Source of the DNA: JAVBSX01 sp031549145
Lineage (GTDB): Bacteria > Planctomycetota > Planctomycetia > Pirellulales > Thermoguttaceae
DNA length: 64,000 bases
Direction of reading: 5' to 3'
Assembly: GCA_031549145.1 (NCBI GenBank)
Contig: JAVBQI010000082.1
Coordinates: 1-64,000 of the forward strand
The notes beneath the pieces are model-generated. The model saw only the letters and a list, made by a program, of their open reading frames with translations. It had not been told where the DNA came from and did no database searches. Both the position numbers and the translations under genes were made by a program. How positions within the stretch are numbered: position 1 is the first letter of the stretch; every line of letters begins with the position of its first letter. Below are positions 48,714 through 57,440 of this stretch, one piece after another.

Positions 48714-49868
48714 TCAGGCGACGTTTTTTCTTTCGGACGGGATCGGAATGCTGACCGCCGTCTCCTCGCCGGAAAGCTTTGTGAGCAACCGATCGCAAGA
48801 ATCGCAAACATCACCGACCTCGATCGCGCCCATTAGATCGCGGCCCGCCCGTCGCGGTCGGGGCCGAACGCCGGAGAGAAATCGCTTCTGAACCGCGATG
48901 TTCGCTTCTCCGTAAGGCCCGTTGCGACGGGCGAGCGTCGGACCGAACAAACCGATGCACGGAACGTCCGCGGCTGCCGCTAAATGTAACGGATCCGCGT
49001 CGGAACCGAGAAAAAGTGTCGCCTTCCGAAGCAAGGCCGCCAGTTCCGGGAACGATGCCTTCGGCGCACAAAGAGCCGAGCCGCCCGAATGTTCGACCGC
49101 CGTTTTCGCCAATCTTCGCTCCGATTTTCGTTCCCAAACCAGGAGTGTCGGCAAGTTCCATTGTTCTTTCAAATGCCGCGCGACCGCTCCCCAACGATCG
49201 GCCGGCCATCTTTTCGATTCGAAAAACGCCCCGAGGTGCATGATCGCGAACGATTCGCCGAATCCGAGATCGTGCAGAGTTTGTTCCGCGATTCGAGCGT
49301 CGATTTCCCGTTCCGGCAAATCAAACGCGAGGCTGCCGCCGACGATCCCGAGCGGTTCCAAAAGCTGGAAATTTCGCTCGACGATATGTTCGGCGTTCGG
49401 CAAGACGCGGATGTTGTTGAAAAAACGGCTCCCCTCCCGGGCTTCCGGACCGTCGAACCCGATCCGGTATCGTGCTCCGGAAATCCAGGCGGCAAAGGCG
49501 CTTTTCAAAAGACCTTGGGCATCGATCGTCAAATCCGGGGCAAAGGCCCGCAGCCGACGCCGCAGCTGCAAAACCGCTTTCGGCGACTGCATCCAGCCTT
49601 TTTTGACGATCATCAGCCGGTCGATCCCCCCGTGCCCGCTCAAAAGGCCCGAACTGTTTTCCTCGACCAACCAGGCGATTTGCGCATGGGGATAACGAAT
49701 CCGTAGCGCGGCCAAAACCGGCAATGTGTGAACGACATCGCCCGGCGAACTGAGTCGGACAATCAAAATTCTTCGGGGCGACCGAAAAGGATCAGGGGAA
49801 GATTTTTTGGAAAACACCGCGGACCCGTTGGGAAAAACAAAAATCGAAGAGGAAAAATCAAATTCCAA
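48714..49868 (-). CDS. Glycosyltransferase family 9 (LPS heptosyltransferase-like)
   Basis: 384 residues of the ADP-heptose:LPS heptosyltransferase (GT9, GT-B fold) family. Motifs are RRILIVRLSSPGDVVHTLPVL near the N-terminus, PDLTIDAQGLLKSAFAAWIS, FAIMHLGAFFESKRWPADRW (the acceptor/phosphate region), and the C-terminal nucleotide site LGSDADPLHLAAAADVPCIGLFGPT, where canonical members read GNDSGPMHLA. The N-terminal 30 residues before RRILIV are unusually Phe/Ser rich, and the real start may be further in. It probably adds a heptose-like sugar to a lipid A core or other surface glycan on the cytosolic face. The C-terminus contains a CxxC (GDVCDSCDR). Confidence 0.85.
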   Translation of the reverse strand: MEFDFSSSIFVFPNGSAVFSKKSSPDPFRSPRRILIVRLSSPGDVVHTLPVLAALRIRYPHAQIAWLVEENSSGLLSGHGGIDRLMIVKKGWMQSPKAVLQLRRRLRAFAPDLTIDAQGLLKSAFAAWISGARYRIGFDGPEAREGSRFFNNIRVLPNAEHIVERNFQLLEPLGIVGGSLAFDLPEREIDARIAEQTLHDLGFGESFAIMHLGAFFESKRWPADRWGAVARHLKEQWNLPTLLVWERKSERRLAKTAVEHSGGSALCAPKASFPELAALLRKATLFLGSDADPLHLAAAADVPCIGLFGPTLARRNGPYGEANIAVQKRFLSGVRPRPRRAGRDLMGAIEVGDVCDSCDRLLTKLSGEETAVSIPIPSERKNVA

Positions 49869-50226
49869 TGGTCAAAAGAAGGCTCTTCCATTTTTATCGC
49901 CAATATCGACTCGATTTTCTTTCCTTTCTAAACGACGTGTCAAAATTGGAAAAATCGTTAGGCCTATTTGATTATATCCTGATAATAACGATTTTAATGA
50001 CAGGGAAGAATAATCATGCAAAAATTCTCTAATTTTCTGCTTTTTCTCTGTTTCTTCTTGGCACGAAACGCACAAACGACCTAATTTAAAGAGGTTAGCG
50101 AATGATTCATGTCATTTCCCGAGACAAAAAATAGCAAGCCGGCTTCGGACTTAGCGGCGTTACAAACTGTCGCTTTGTTCAAGATTGGCTCGTAAAAGAA
50201 TAAACAATCAGCCTTCTTTTCGAAAC
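49869..50226. other. AT-rich intergenic region
   Basis: About 360 bases between divergently oriented genes. No convincing ORF; promoters for both flanking genes are probably here but none is clear enough to place. Confidence 0.3.
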
Positions 50227-50919
50227 ATGGGCTTCTTAAAACGATTTTTCAGAGATGTATTCCGGGACGAATCTTTGGCGGAGGGATACAACAGTTTCGA
50301 GCAGGTCCCGAAAGTCGAATTGGAATCGCACCTTTCGGTCGCCCGATACGGGAATTTCGTCCTGACCGATGCGATTCGACCGTCGTTCGATTTGAAAATC
50401 GTCCCCGAACAGGGATTTCGGCACGATCGTTATCGCGACCCTTCGAATCACACCTCCGTCCCCGTGCTTATGGCAGCCGTCTCGCGGGAGAATCTTTTCG
50501 AGACGTTTCTCGATCTCCTCGATCCGCTCGGCTCGATCGTCGATGTCGTTTTGGAAACCAGTCACAAACAAGGAAAACGCGGGCACGACGACCTATATCG
50601 CGAACATATCGATTTACCGGTTCTCAAAAGTCATCTTTATTCTTTCGAAGAGCTGCTCATGAACGACGGTTGCACAGGCATCGCGGTTCTCAATCCGTCG
50701 ATCCCCGTCGAGATTCAATTCGACGAACACAAACTGCTGATCGTTTACGGGGAGGACGTTCGGCCTTTTGAACGGATTTTCGCGGAAAAAAACATACCGC
50801 TTAAAGAACAGGTCCGGTTTTTGACCGAAGCCGAACATGTTCATTCTTCGAAGGGGGAATACATCGAGCTGTTCTCCTCGCTGCAAACCACGCTGGGAAT
50901 GGACGACGGGTTTCACTAG
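50227..50919 (+). CDS. Hypothetical protein, 230 aa
   Basis: The ATG at 50227 is preferred; a TTG at 50185 would add 14 residues. 230 residues, soluble, opening MGFLKRFFRDVFRDE. No membrane helix or known motif is evident. The sequence alternates beta-like stretches (FVLTDAIRPSFDLKIV, PVEIQFDEHKLLIVYGED) with charged helices (SRENLFETFLDLLDPLG). A Asp/His-rich segment (KQGKRGHDDLYREHIDLPV) is conspicuous. The gene is isolated: the upstream neighbour is divergent and the 2'-5' RNA ligase gene converges on it with a 17-base gap. It looks like a planctomycete-specific cytosolic protein. Function unknown. Confidence 0.65.
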   Translation: MGFLKRFFRDVFRDESLAEGYNSFEQVPKVELESHLSVARYGNFVLTDAIRPSFDLKIVPEQGFRHDRYRDPSNHTSVPVLMAAVSRENLFETFLDLLDPLGSIVDVVLETSHKQGKRGHDDLYREHIDLPVLKSHLYSFEELLMNDGCTGIAVLNPSIPVEIQFDEHKLLIVYGEDVRPFERIFAEKNIPLKEQVRFLTEAEHVHSSKGEYIELFSSLQTTLGMDDGFH

Positions 50920-50936
50920 AATACCGATTCGGCTGG

Positions 50937-51515
50937 TCAGCCGTTCCCCAAAGGGGCGGAGGCCAATCGCGTGTAAACCGGGCCTCGAGAGGTCAGTTCG
51001 CTACCAAAAAGAACGATTTCCCCGACGGGACACGATCCGAAGGCGCGTGCCTTATCGGCATCCGGCAGGAACGAGAAAAAATCGCTCGAAAACGCGTCCC
51101 GTTTGATCCAGCCGATCGTCAAGTGCGGCGAAAAACGGCGGTTTTCCTTCGCGTAGCCGATTTCGAACATCTTTTCCTCGATCAACACAGCCAAGTCGAT
51201 CAGGCTTTCGCTCCCCTGTCGGCAGCCGATCCAAAGCGTTTTCGGCGATTTCAGGTTCGGAAACGCTCCCAGTCCCTGCAATTCCAAATCGAACGAGACC
51301 GTTTGTCGGGCCGCCGCATTCGCGGTTTCGGCAAGCCGCGAGAGTTCGCTTGTCGGAATCTCACCGAAAAACTTGAGCGTCAGATGCAGGTTTTGCGTTT
51401 CGACCCATTGGACGCCGTCGTTTTGCTTTCGAATCGAACGGATCAGTCGTTCGATTGCGTTGCGAGCCTCACGGGAAAGCTCGACGGCGAGAAAGACGCG
51501 AACTCGATTTTTCAT
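50937..51515 (-). CDS. thpR: 2'-5' RNA ligase/cyclic phosphodiesterase (ThpR/LigT family)
   Basis: 192 residues from the ATG at 51515 (MKNRVRVFLAVEL), chosen because the usual family start falls there. It belongs to the 2H phosphoesterase superfamily and acts on RNA 2',3'-cyclic phosphate or 2'-5' linkages. Both HxT/Sx motifs are present: LHLTLKFFGEI and FSPHLTIGWIKRD, separated by about 85 residues as expected. Length is typical (about 180-200). It lies 59 bases downstream of the hybrid histidine kinase on the same strand and may be co-transcribed, though a functional link is not evident. The biological role of bacterial members is poorly understood. Confidence 0.85.
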   Translation of the reverse strand: MKNRVRVFLAVELSREARNAIERLIRSIRKQNDGVQWVETQNLHLTLKFFGEIPTSELSRLAETANAAARQTVSFDLELQGLGAFPNLKSPKTLWIGCRQGSESLIDLAVLIEEKMFEIGYAKENRRFSPHLTIGWIKRDAFSSDFFSFLPDADKARAFGSCPVGEIVLFGSELTSRGPVYTRLASAPLGNG

Positions 51516-51574
51516 GGGAATTGAAAAGGACGAAGTGTTGAAATTCAGTCGAGCTCCGAATCCCGGAACAAAGA

Positions 51575-53818
51575 TCAACGTTTTCCCCAACGGAGAATCA
51601 TTTCGGAAACGCGTTCGATGTTGATCGGTTTGGCGATGTAATCGTTCATTCCCGCTTCGAGACATTTTTCACGGTCGCCGGACATCGCATGGGCGGTCAT
51701 TGCAACGACCGGCACGTCCTGATTCTTGACCCCGGAATCGGGAGCCCGTAGCCGGGTCGTGCATTGGTACCCGTCGAGTTCTGGCATTTGGCAGTCCATA
51801 AAAACCAGATCGTAATACTTGTCCTGCATTTTTTCGAGGGCGATGAGACCGTTTTCGGCGACATCGACCTCGTGCCCCAGGGAACGGATCATCGTCGTCG
51901 CGACAAGGATGTTGACTCGGACATCTTCCGCCAAAAGGATTTGAAGCGACTTGGCGAATTCGTCCGGCTGCTGCTGAGCTGCAACCTGCGGGTGCGTCGT
52001 GCTCGGAGCTTCCGCCTGGGCCGATTGAAGCGGCAAACGGAACCAGAACGTCGAACCCTCGCCGGAAGCGCTCCGGACGCCGATTTCCCCGCGCATCAAT
52101 TCAACGAGACGGCGACAAATCGAGAGCCCAAGCCCGGTCCCGCCGAAACGACGGGAGGTGCTGTAATCCGCTTGTGTAAACGCATCGAAAATGTCTCGAA
52201 TCTTTTCTTCCGGAATGCCGATGCCCGTATCCTCGACCTCAAAGAGAACGGCAGGTTCCCGGTTTGCCTCATTCTCAGGCCGGACGCGAACGGCGATCTT
52301 TCCCTTTTCCGTGAACTTGACCGCATTGCCGATCAAATTAACCAAAACCTGCCGAATCCGGAGTTCATCTCCCAGGTAAAGTCCTTCAATCCCGGGATCG
52401 ATCGTTTTCGTGAAACCCACGCCGCTTTCCTGGATTCTTTGCTTGAGCACCTCGCACGCCCCGTCGATGAGGTGTTGCAGATCAAACTCTCTTTCTTCGA
52501 TCGCGAGGTGTCCGGCCTCGATCTTGGAAAAATCGAGAATATCGTTGATCACCGTCAACAGGGAATCGGCGCTGCCGGTGATCGCATTGATATACTGGAG
52601 CTGGATCGGCGTGAGCGGCGGGGTGTTTTTCAGGATGTCCGCAAGCCCGATCACCCCGTTCATCGGCGTCCGGATTTCGTGCGACATGTTGGCCAAAAAC
52701 TCGCTTTTCGCGCGGTTGGCCTGTTCGGCAGCCGTTTTGGCTTTGGCCAGTTCGGTATTTTTCCGCCGCTCGAAAAGCATGAACCCCAAAACCGGAATCG
52801 CCAAAAGGATCAGGTCGATGATCCCGACGAAAATCATTGCGTTGAAATAGGTCGTCGCGGTCGCTTCCGCCTCCTCTTTATTGGTCAGGGTAATGACGTG
52901 CCAATCCGCCCCGGGAATCGGAACCTGGGAAAAACCGACATAGGTGGGATGATTGTTGATCCTGAGAAGTGCCGCCCCCGTGTTGCCCTTCCGAATGAAA
53001 CGTGCGACTTCGTCAAAACCGTCCCCGAGGTCGGAAAGCATCCGGTCTTCGACGTAATCCGTCCCTTTGTAATAGACGACGGCGCCTTTACTGTCCGTCA
53101 GAATCGAGGTGCTGCGGGTGCCGGTGTTCGATTTGTTCATGATTTCCATGACCGTGGGCATATACACATCAAGACCGACGACACCGTAAAAAACATTCAC
53201 TCCGGCAAGATTTTTTTCTTCGATCTTCTTGACGATGCTGACGCAGGCCGCATTGAATTCGATGTCCATATACGTGTCGGTAAAGGCGATCCCCTGGGAA
53301 TGGACGATACTCGCGAACCACGGGCGCTGGACCGTGACCCAAGGGTCCGGTTGGGAGTGTTCGTCCATGATTTCGCGGGGAGTCATCAAAAAATTCCCCG
53401 GCACACTGGCCAACCAGGTCACCGCCCCGGACGAGGTTTCCCCTTTTCCCTGATAGGCGTCGTTGATTTCGACGTACATTTGGTCGGCCGCCTGAAACAT
53501 TTCGGAGACCAAACCGTAGTTCCGATTGGTTTTCGCCTCTTCCGAGTTTTTCGATTCGATCATGTAATCGCGAATCGGCTTGTACTGGGCAAGAAGCAAA
53601 ACGGTGTGTATTTTTCCTTCGAAAAAATGCGCGACCGTCTCGACCGTCACCTTGCTTTTGAAAATCAAATCCTCTTTGGCGCTTTCGCGAAGTTCCTCGT
53701 TGATTCGGAAAAGAATGCTCAAATTGCTCCAAAGAAAAATCCCGACGATCCCGCACAAGAGCAGGATTCGGAATTTCGTACTGGAAAAAACGGTGGGAGC
53801 CAATGTCTTATCGCTCAT
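51575..53818 (-). CDS. Hybrid sensor histidine kinase with periplasmic dCache domain
   Basis: 747 residues from MSDKTL (ATG 53818). A first membrane helix (about 15-35) and a second (about 330-350) enclose a periplasmic sensor of about 290 residues with dCache-like features (TWLASVPGNFLMTPRE, WFASIVHSQGIAFTDTYMD, VGLDVYMPTVMEIM), suggesting small-molecule sensing. The kinase core has the phosphoacceptor SEFLANMSHEIRTPMNGVIG, the N box VNLIGNAVKFTEKG, G1 EDTGIGIP and G2 GGTGLGLSICRR. A C-terminal receiver domain carries ILLAEDVRVN, the phosphorylated Asp in LVFMDCQMPELDGYQ and the conserved Lys in IAKPIN. No HPt domain or response-regulator gene is adjacent, so an unlinked partner completes the relay. 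The ligand is unknown. Confidence 0.92.
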   Translation of the reverse strand: MSDKTLAPTVFSSTKFRILLLCGIVGIFLWSNLSILFRINEELRESAKEDLIFKSKVTVETVAHFFEGKIHTVLLLAQYKPIRDYMIESKNSEEAKTNRNYGLVSEMFQAADQMYVEINDAYQGKGETSSGAVTWLASVPGNFLMTPREIMDEHSQPDPWVTVQRPWFASIVHSQGIAFTDTYMDIEFNAACVSIVKKIEEKNLAGVNVFYGVVGLDVYMPTVMEIMNKSNTGTRSTSILTDSKGAVVYYKGTDYVEDRMLSDLGDGFDEVARFIRKGNTGAALLRINNHPTYVGFSQVPIPGADWHVITLTNKEEAEATATTYFNAMIFVGIIDLILLAIPVLGFMLFERRKNTELAKAKTAAEQANRAKSEFLANMSHEIRTPMNGVIGLADILKNTPPLTPIQLQYINAITGSADSLLTVINDILDFSKIEAGHLAIEEREFDLQHLIDGACEVLKQRIQESGVGFTKTIDPGIEGLYLGDELRIRQVLVNLIGNAVKFTEKGKIAVRVRPENEANREPAVLFEVEDTGIGIPEEKIRDIFDAFTQADYSTSRRFGGTGLGLSICRRLVELMRGEIGVRSASGEGSTFWFRLPLQSAQAEAPSTTHPQVAAQQQPDEFAKSLQILLAEDVRVNILVATTMIRSLGHEVDVAENGLIALEKMQDKYYDLVFMDCQMPELDGYQCTTRLRAPDSGVKNQDVPVVAMTAHAMSGDREKCLEAGMNDYIAKPINIERVSEMILRWGKR

Positions 53819-53957
53819 ATTTACCACAAGGTTTTACCGGAACACATCAAACATGAAACTTTCCTAAGTATATCATATTCCGAAGCGAGAAAAAGCAAAG
53901 GGTTGTGGACCAAAGAAGCCGAGTGCCGCCTCTCTGCCGTTCAAAAACATCAAATGG

Positions 53958-53986
53958 TTATTGTTCCAGTGATTTTTTGGTATACT
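53958..53986 (+). promoter_or_regulatory. Candidate promoter of the second HzsA-like gene
   Basis: TTATTG (53958-53963), a 17-base spacer and TATACT (53981-53986), about 47 bases before the ATG at 54033. Confidence 0.45.
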
Positions 53987-54032
53987 GTAATTGAAACACT
54001 CGTCTTTGTCCCAATTTTTCCCGTCGAAACCC

Positions 54033-57000
54033 ATGATTTGTCGTTCGACTTTCAGTCTTGTTCCGGTTGCAATTGTTTTTCTTATCGCCTTTTTTGTAAA
54101 TCCGGCTTCGCTTCGGGCCGAAAATGCCTTTCCCCTCGAACGCTTGCAACTCGATTGGCTGTTCCAGGATCACGGGCTCGATCTGTCCGACTGCTTCACG
54201 AATACGGAACATTGCGAAGTCGAACGTAACCTTTTGCAAAAGGTCGTGTCCCAAATCGGCGAGTCGGGAACAGGCTTTCTTCAAAAAGCGAGCGAACTGG
54301 CCGAAGCCAAGATTGCAGGCAGCGACCCGCGTTGGAAAGAACTTTATTTTGAGGCGTGCGAGGCCCGTCGCGAGTCGCGGTTGAAAGCGTTGTTCGAGAA
54401 ATACCCGCGAATCGTTTACACCAAGCACGCCGTTCTCGGGGCTTCACATTACGCGTATACGGAGAATCCGACCGACGCACAAAAAACCGAGCGGAACTCC
54501 GATTACCGCTTTGGGGCGCAGCTCTGTCTTTTGACGCTCAGCCCCGAAGGGAACGTCGTTTCCGAAGTGCTGTACGAAACGAAAACCGGCATCCTCCGCG
54601 ATCCGGACGTGTCCTACGACGGGAAGCGGGTTCTTTTTTCGATGCGGCACAACGATTCGACCGACGATTATCACCTTTACGAACTTGAGCTCGCGAAGAA
54701 ATCGCTCCGGCAGCTGACCGACGGGCTCGGTTTCGCCGACATCGAGCCGTGTTATCTTCCGGACGGCAACATCCTCTTTACTTCGACGCGTTGCATGCAG
54801 ATCGTCGATTGTTGGTGGTTGGACGTCTCGAATTTTTACATGATCGACAAGGACGGGCATTTGATGCGACGGGTCGGTTTCGATCAGGTGCACACCAACT
54901 ACCCGACCGTGCTTGAGGACGGCCGGGTAATTTACACCCGCTGGGATTACAACGACCGGGGACAGATTTTCCCGCAGCCGCTCTTTTTCATGAACTTCGA
55001 CGGAACGGGGCAGACCGAGTTTTACGGCAACAACTCCTGGTTCCCGACCACGGTTTTGCACGCCCGGGGCATTCCCGACTCGCCGAAGGTCGTTGCCGTT
55101 GCGAGCGGGCATCACACGCATCAGCGCGGCAAACTAATCCTGATCGATCGGACGAAGGGGACGCAGGAAGCGGCCGGCGTCCAGATGATCGCCCCGATTC
55201 GCGAAACGGCTCCCGAACGGATCGATCATTACGGGCAGGGGGGCGAGCAATTCCAGTATCCCTACCCGCTCGACGAAACGCATTATCTCGTCGCCTTTTC
55301 TCCTGAAGGTTTTCCGGCCGGGCGGTACGATCCGCCGTTCGGGCTCTATTTTATGGACATCGACGGCAACCGGGAACTTTTGGCGTTCGACCCGACGATT
55401 TCGAGCGGCCAACCGGTCCCGCTCGCGGCCCGGGCCGTGCCGCAGCTTCGGGCCTCAGCGGTCGATTTCGGTCGGGAAACCGGGACGTTTTACGTGCAAG
55501 ACATTTACGCCGGGCCGGGATTGGAAGGGATCGAGCGGGGAACGATCGAGTCGATCCGGATCGTCGCCCTCGAATTTCGCGCCGCCGGGATCGGGTCCAA
55601 CGGCAACGGCGGCCCGGCCGGGGCCGCTCTCGTTTCGACGCCGGTTTCCTACAACAACGGAGCTTGGGATCCGAAAATCGTGCTCGGAACCGTCCCGGTC
55701 GAGGACGACGGCTCCGCCTATTTCGAGGTTCCCGCCCGAACGCCAGTCTATTTCCAAATGCTCGACAAAAGCGGGCATGTCGTTCAAACGATGCGGAGTT
55801 GGTCGACCTTGCAGCCGGGCGAAATGTTTTCCTGCATCGGCTGTCACGAAAATAAATCGGACACCCTTCGCAACGAACGCCCGACCGTTCGCAAGGCCCT
55901 TCGCAAACGGCCCCGCAAGCCGGAACCGCTGATCGATCCGAGCCGCGGCTTCTCGTTCGTCCGGGAAATTCAACCGATTCTCGATACGCATTGCCTCGGC
56001 TGTCATACCGACGGGAAAAACGACGACGGGACGGACGCTCCGTTCAGTTTGCTCGGGAATTCCTATGTGCCGCAAAACCAGGCGGAAATCGATCTCTTCC
56101 GCGGAGCCGGCCGCGATTTCAGCGAGTCGTACCTCAATTTGATACACAAGGGCCAATCGAACGAAATCGTCAATTGGATCAGCCCGCAGTCGGTCCCCTC
56201 GATGCTCCCGCCCTATTCCGCCGGAGCGGCCAAGAGCAAACTGCTGAAACAGTTTGAAGAAGGGCACAACGACGTTCGGCTGTCCGACCGGGAAAAACGG
56301 ATTCTCGCCTGTTGGATCGACCTGTTGGTCCCCTACTGCGGCGATTATCTCGAAGCCAATCTCTGGAGCGAGGAGCAAAAGGCCGAATACGCGTATTACC
56401 AAAACAAGCGGGACCGGATGAGCGAGATCGAACGGGAAAACATCGCCCTGCTTCTCGACCAGGCCAAAGCCGAAGAACTCCTGCTTTCCGGGGAAGAGGA
56501 GGAAAATGTCGTCTTCCCGACACTGAAAACGACGGTGTTCGATGCCGGCGGGCGGGAAGCGAAAGCCCGCTTTACCGAAAAGTGGTTGAATCAAAGGAAA
56601 AACCTCCCGATTTTCGGTCGAGCAGGCAATGGGCAAAACGAGTACCGCAACCTCGCCCTCAATCCGAACGCTTCGCAAGGGGAGCCGAGCTCGTACCCGC
56701 ACGCTTCTTCGAACAGCGAATACGCCTCTTTGCCGGAATATGCCGCGAAAAACGCGATCGACGGGCAAACGGCCAACAAAGGGCACGGCAAGGATTTCCC
56801 GTCCTGGGGACCGAACAAACGGACCGATTTGTGGTGGTCGGTCGATTTCGGCCGCCCGGTCGAGGTTGACAAGGTCGTGATCACTCTCCGGGCCGATTTC
56901 CCGCACGATTCGGCCTGGACCTCGGCGGTTCTCGAATTTTCCGACGGCTCGCGAGAGCCGATCACGTTCCAGAAAACAGACCGGCCGCAGGAGTTTGCGT

Positions 57001-57110
57001 TTGCGAAGCGGACGACCGGATCGCTCAAGATCACCGATTTGAAGCAGGACCGGCCGCTCGGCTGGTGCGGCCTGAGCGAAGTCGAAGTTTGGGGGCGGGA
57101 CCGCGATTAA
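54033..57110 (+). CDS. HzsA-like PD40/cytochrome c protein with C-terminal discoidin domain
   Basis: 1025 residues from the ATG at 54033, which gives a signal peptide (VAIVFLIAFFVNPASLRA). After a charged N-terminal region, PD40-type propeller repeats appear (LRDPDVSYDGKRVLFSM, DIEPCYLPDGNILFTSTRCM), then the hydrazine-synthase-alpha-like region. Two haem motifs follow (CIGCHENKSD and CLGCHTDG), then a helical segment, and a C-terminal F5/8 type C (discoidin) domain (about 885-1020: EYASLPEYAAKNAIDGQTAN, DLWWSVDFGRPVEVDKVVIT) that typically binds carbohydrate. It differs from the protein at 31355 in lacking the N-terminal lyase-like domain and in having fewer haems. Likely a surface or periplasmic redox protein targeted to glycans. 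Its own promoter is upstream; the next gene is 330 bases away. Confidence 0.82.
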   Translation: MICRSTFSLVPVAIVFLIAFFVNPASLRAENAFPLERLQLDWLFQDHGLDLSDCFTNTEHCEVERNLLQKVVSQIGESGTGFLQKASELAEAKIAGSDPRWKELYFEACEARRESRLKALFEKYPRIVYTKHAVLGASHYAYTENPTDAQKTERNSDYRFGAQLCLLTLSPEGNVVSEVLYETKTGILRDPDVSYDGKRVLFSMRHNDSTDDYHLYELELAKKSLRQLTDGLGFADIEPCYLPDGNILFTSTRCMQIVDCWWLDVSNFYMIDKDGHLMRRVGFDQVHTNYPTVLEDGRVIYTRWDYNDRGQIFPQPLFFMNFDGTGQTEFYGNNSWFPTTVLHARGIPDSPKVVAVASGHHTHQRGKLILIDRTKGTQEAAGVQMIAPIRETAPERIDHYGQGGEQFQYPYPLDETHYLVAFSPEGFPAGRYDPPFGLYFMDIDGNRELLAFDPTISSGQPVPLAARAVPQLRASAVDFGRETGTFYVQDIYAGPGLEGIERGTIESIRIVALEFRAAGIGSNGNGGPAGAALVSTPVSYNNGAWDPKIVLGTVPVEDDGSAYFEVPARTPVYFQMLDKSGHVVQTMRSWSTLQPGEMFSCIGCHENKSDTLRNERPTVRKALRKRPRKPEPLIDPSRGFSFVREIQPILDTHCLGCHTDGKNDDGTDAPFSLLGNSYVPQNQAEIDLFRGAGRDFSESYLNLIHKGQSNEIVNWISPQSVPSMLPPYSAGAAKSKLLKQFEEGHNDVRLSDREKRILACWIDLLVPYCGDYLEANLWSEEQKAEYAYYQNKRDRMSEIERENIALLLDQAKAEELLLSGEEEENVVFPTLKTTVFDAGGREAKARFTEKWLNQRKNLPIFGRAGNGQNEYRNLALNPNASQGEPSSYPHASSNSEYASLPEYAAKNAIDGQTANKGHGKDFPSWGPNKRTDLWWSVDFGRPVEVDKVVITLRADFPHDSAWTSAVLEFSDGSREPITFQKTDRPQEFAFAKRTTGSLKITDLKQDRPLGWCGLSEVEVWGRDRD

Positions 57111-57144
57111 GAAGAGAATTTGCCCGTACGGAGTTGCGAAATAA

Positions 57145-57256
57145 CTTTCGTCACCCCCGCGCAGGCGGGGGGCCAGAGGGAAAGCGTAATCTCTGGATCC
57201 CCGCCTGCGCGGGGATGACGGATATTATTTCATCCTCTCAAAGGTCATTATCTTGA
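57145..57256. repeat. Repeat with paired cgcgcaggcgggg palindromes
   Basis: cacccccgcgcaggcggggg and an inverted partner are separated by ccagagggaaagcgtaatct. The arms and flanks (aaataactttcgtc / gacggatattattt) pair. The core resembles that at 13911 and 15573. The 57111-57440 spacer also holds an AT-rich region with TTGACT (57311-57316), probably the promoter zone of the pseudopilin gene. Confidence 0.6.
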
Positions 57257-57440
57257 CTTTGCCCTAACGCGGTTCGCTCACCAAAATTTTGGCAAAAACG
57301 GGGAAAACCATTGACTTTTCTCCCATTTCGGATTGAAATGGAAAGTATATTAAGGGGGATTACATCCTCATAAAACATTATTGAATTGGTGATTTATATT
57401 TTTCGTTTTTATACATCATTAATATTTGAGGCGGTGTGCA

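Noticed and set aside
49872..50075. Minus-strand 67-codon ORF with a TTG start
   Set aside because: No ribosome site, no motif, and an AT-rich intergenic location; more likely non-coding.
51764..54229. Plus-strand open frame of 821 codons
   Set aside because: Antisense to the hybrid histidine kinase, whose motifs are unambiguous; composition (many D, R, G, H) is typical of an antisense shadow.
57311..57316. TTGACT as a -35 box for the pseudopilin gene
   Set aside because: No good -10 at the right distance; left as a possible promoter region without a precise call.
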